In this document: piece by piece, positions 61,845 through 64,000 of the stretch
How positions within the stretch are numbered: position 1 is the first letter of the stretch
Layout of the letters: every line of letters begins with the position of its first letter
Assembly: GCF_000169155.1 (NCBI RefSeq)
Contig: NZ_AAWL01000006.1
Location: 62,001-126,000 of the forward strand
Source of the DNA: Thermosinus carboxydivorans Nor1
Lineage (GTDB): Bacteria > Bacillota > Negativicutes > Sporomusales > Thermosinaceae
Length of the DNA stretch: 64,000 nt
Reading direction: 5' to 3'
Position numbers and translations under genes: made by a program
Notes under the pieces: model-generated
What the model saw: only the letters and a program-made list of their open reading frames with translations
The model's database searches: none
What the model was told of the DNA's origin: nothing

Positions 61845-62357
61845 TTACAAATATTCTTTTGCTACCGCCAGCGCCTTATCATAGTCGGGATGCGCGGTAA
61901 CTTCCTTTACATATTCAACATGCCGCACGACGCCTTTTTGGTCGACGACGATGATACCGCGCGCAAGAAGTCGTAATTCTTCAATAACAAAACCGTACTT
62001 TAAACCAAAGTCCAGGTCTTTATGGTCGGATAGCGTTTTTACATTGTCAATGCCCTGGGCCGCGCAATATTTAGCCAAAGCAAACGGTAAATCGACGCTG
62101 ACAGAAAGGACAACTGCCCCACTAAGTTCAGACGCCTCTTCATTAAAGCGGCGCGTCTGCATATCGCATACCGGAGTATCTACTGAAGGCACTACACTGA
62201 TAATACGCACTTTGCCTTGATAGTCGCTTAGTTTTACCGGTTCAAGCGCTGTCGACAATACGGTGAAATCCGGCGCGTTCATACCCGCTTTAATTTCCGG
62301 TCCAAGCAAAGTTAGCGGATTACCTTTAAAAGTAATAACATTTTTCCGTTTTTCCAT
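61845..62357 (-). CDS. tpx: Thiol peroxidase Tpx
   Basis: 170 residues. Peroxidatic Cys64 in VVPSVDTPVCDMQTRRF, resolving Cys98 in LAKYCAAQG, and LLARGIIVVDQKGVV. Atypical 2-Cys peroxiredoxin reducing hydrogen and alkyl peroxides with thioredoxin. Monocistronic with its own terminator. Confidence 0.96.
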   Translation of the reverse strand: MEKRKNVITFKGNPLTLLGPEIKAGMNAPDFTVLSTALEPVKLSDYQGKVRIISVVPSVDTPVCDMQTRRFNEEASELSGAVVLSVSVDLPFALAKYCAAQGIDNVKTLSDHKDLDFGLKYGFVIEELRLLARGIIVVDQKGVVRHVEYVKEVTAHPDYDKALAVAKEYL

Positions 62358-62520
62358 TATCCATCTTCCTTCCTTTAGCTTCCTTATGTAGTTTTCACTG
62401 CCATATTTTTCAATTCAATTTTACCATATAGATTTCAATTTGCCAATAATAATTATTATTTAAAACAAGCAAATTGTCTTCTTAAATTTATCTATAATTG
62501 CTAAAAATCTTGCACCATTA

Positions 62521-62604
62521 TCAATCCTTCCTCCATTCTTCGTCGCCGCTTGACACGCCCCACCGAAACGGCCCATAGCCATAGTCAAAAAGTTCCGGTC
62601 CCAT
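62521..62604 (-). CDS. Possible 27-residue peptide downstream of the penicillin-binding protein
   Basis: ATG at 62604, 13 bases beyond the penicillin-binding-protein stop: MGPELFDYGYGPFRWGVSSG then DEEWRKD and a stop. The composition (Tyr/Gly/Phe repeat) looks selected, but the ribosome site is weak and no family is known. The flanking stretch 62358-62520 is AT-rich without a gene. Confidence 0.3.
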   Translation of the reverse strand: MGPELFDYGYGPFRWGVSSGDEEWRKD

Positions 62605-62616
62605 TTTAAAAATCCG

Positions 62617-64000
62617 TTAACGCGCATTAACCGAATTTCCATTCGTATTAGCATATATTTCCGCCACAATCTCCCGGAAAACAGGCGCCGCCACATCGCC
62701 GCCGGACATTCCCTCTTCGACAAAAACAACGACTACATATTGCGGATTTTCCAGCGGTGCGTAGCCGGCAAACCAGGCATGGTTAATCCCTTTGCCTTTG
62801 CCATCGGTCCGGCCTGTTTCCGCGGAGCCGGTCTTGCCTGCCGAACCGATGCCGTCTACATAAGCAGCCTGCCCCGTCCCATAGCGCGTCACCGCCAGCA
62901 TCATCGCCCGCAGTTCGGCGGCTGTAGCGCGGGACAAAACACGAACGCCCCGCGAAACGGGAAATTGTTTAATTACGACGCCTTCCGGTGAGGTAAATTT
63001 ACTGACTATATAAGGCTCTACTTTTACCCCGTCATTAACAATCGTAGCCACCAGGGATGCAACCTGTAGCGGCGTGGCTTCTAAAAGTCCCTGGCCGATG
63101 GCCAGATTGGCCAAATCTCCCGGATAGAGTGCATCGGCCGCAGGCAGATTGCCATCGGCCTCGCTTTCAAAATTAAGCCCGGTATGCTGACCAAACCCCA
63201 GCTTATGCGCGTATTCAATAACTTTAGCCGGGCCTAACCGAAGAGCCACTTCAATTAATACCGGATTGCTGGAGTAGGCTATTGCGTCGGTAAAGGTTAA
63301 TCGGCCCCGTGGACCCCGCTCATAATCCCATCCTTTAAAACGTAAGCTCCCAACGTCAATATAACCCTGGTCATAAAAGATATCTTGCGGCCGTACAGCG
63401 CCACTTTCCAGGGCAGCTGCCGCTACCACCAGCTTAAAGACCGAGCCAGGCTGATAGGCGGCCAAAGCGCGGTTTAAGAGCGGCGCAGTAACGTGCTGTA
63501 AATAATCGCCCAGGTTATTGGCGTCAAAGTTTGGCCGGGAAGCACAGGCCAAAATCTCACCGGTCGATGGTCTAAGAATCACCACCGCGCCTTTAGGCAC
63601 ATGCCGATCCATTACTCCTTCCACAATCTTTTGAATACGGCTGTCAATAGTAAGGACTACATTACTGGGCGCCGCGCCGTTATTGAGCCGAATACGTTTG
63701 TAGCCAAGACCTGGAATGAGCCGCTGGCCGGCGTCAACTACCGCCGCTACATACTCGGGCTGGTTGCCGCGCAGGATTTCGTCATACATGCCCTCGATAC
63801 CGCTGACACCTTTATTGTCCGCTTGATTAATATACCCTACAATATGAGCGGCCAGCGCACTGGAACCATACCGTTTTTTTTCCGCCACACACAACACTCC
63901 GGGTAAATGGAGCCCGTTAATTTTTTGAGCGGTAACGGCATCAAGATCGGTCTTCATTTTAAATGGATACCCGGCTTGCGCCAGCTGCTCAAGAATATTC
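62617..64000 (-). CDS. Class B penicillin-binding protein (transpeptidase), 5' end outside window
   Basis: 461 residues visible; the frame is open through 64000. Dimerisation domain, then a transpeptidase domain with active-site Ser in YQPGSVFKLVVA (SxxK), SSNPV (SxN) and GSAGKTGSAETG (KTG). Cross-links peptidoglycan; the type (PbpA/SpoVD/FtsI) cannot be fixed without the N terminus. No PASTA domains at the C terminus, so it is not SpoVD with PASTA. Confidence 0.92.
   Translation of the reverse strand, partial: NILEQLAQAGYPFKMKTDLDAVTAQKINGLHLPGVLCVAEKKRYGSSALAAHIVGYINQADNKGVSGIEGMYDEILRGNQPEYVAAVVDAGQRLIPGLGYKRIRLNNGAAPSNVVLTIDSRIQKIVEGVMDRHVPKGAVVILRPSTGEILACASRPNFDANNLGDYLQHVTAPLLNRALAAYQPGSVFKLVVAAAALESGAVRPQDIFYDQGYIDVGSLRFKGWDYERGPRGRLTFTDAIAYSSNPVLIEVALRLGPAKVIEYAHKLGFGQHTGLNFESEADGNLPAADALYPGDLANLAIGQGLLEATPLQVASLVATIVNDGVKVEPYIVSKFTSPEGVVIKQFPVSRGVRVLSRATAAELRAMMLAVTRYGTGQAAYVDGIGSAGKTGSAETGRTDGKGKGINHAWFAGYAPLENPQYVVVVFVEEGMSGGDVAAPVFREIVAEIYANTNGNSVNAR

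Noticed and set aside
1-64000. CRISPR arrays, rRNA and tRNA genes
   Set aside because: No regularly spaced repeats and no rRNA or tRNA-like sequences were seen by eye; a dedicated search was not possible.

Overview
The window comes from an endospore-forming bacterium that probably has a diderm envelope, most likely a Sporomusaceae-type Negativicute (Thermosinus/Sporomusa-like; this is inferred from gene content, not from a database match). The evidence is a complete spoIIIA operon, sigK, spoIVB and yyaC, together with type IV pilus genes, an Asp23/AmaP/DUF2273 cluster, futalosine-pathway mqnE and a moderately GC-rich chromosome. No rRNA, tRNA or CRISPR array was seen.

Layout. (1) 1-5840, minus strand: a type IV pilus operon (pilB, pilT, pilC, pilA, prepilin peptidase, two minor prepilins) running off the left edge. 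(2) 6046-12010: aroE, a nitrilase-family hydrolase and yqeG in one run, a secreted DUF4127 protein, a flavodoxin-like protein with a zinc ribbon, the tail of a dead GGDEF gene, and a YtxH/DUF948-like pair. (3) 12064-22400: an AT-richer island holding a four-gene set (SNF2-type helicase, DUF4391-like protein, type III Mod and type III Res), a decayed third gene at one end and a truncated group IIC intron at the other. (4) 22490-27420: accessory DNA bounded by two inverted IS256-like ends. It holds a von Willebrand A protein divergent from a helix-turn-helix-like protein, relics of a transposase and of an ADP-ribosylglycohydrolase, an SOS-controlled small protein plus Y-family polymerase operon, and an unknown gene.

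(5) 27462-36912: sigK with a sigma-E type promoter, a 29-residue membrane peptide, yyaC, a LysR regulator convergent with a TusA-like gene, an HD hydrolase, a Na/phosphate-type transporter, zur-znuC-znuB, an NlpC/P60 wall hydrolase behind a c-di-AMP riboswitch, mqnE, aroH and a small Cys-rich gene. (6) 36965-49353: one long minus-strand housekeeping block (nusB, a TsaD-like paralogue, xseA, xseB, ispA, PAP2-like, dxs, tlyA, nadK, mnmM, argR, recN, spoIVB) that mixes isoprenoid, NAD and DNA-repair functions and ends in sporulation. (7) 49366-58560: aroQ, pepQ, efp, a CD1247-like gene, spoIIIAA-AH (the forespore feeding channel), then asp23, amaP and DUF2273. (8) 58631-64000: a TldD/PmbA protease, a GntP permease, thiol peroxidase and the 3' part of a class B penicillin-binding protein.

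Three otherwise conserved genes (ispA, spoIIIAH and the Cys-rich gene) each carry a one-base frame disruption. Two of the three lie in A/T homopolymers, so sequencing or assembly error must be considered before calling them broken. The most notable non-core content is the helicase/DUF4391/Mod/Res island with its recombined-looking target-recognition segment, the intron remnant sitting exactly behind a terminator, and the SOS-box operon that pairs a 76-residue protein with a Y-family polymerase.
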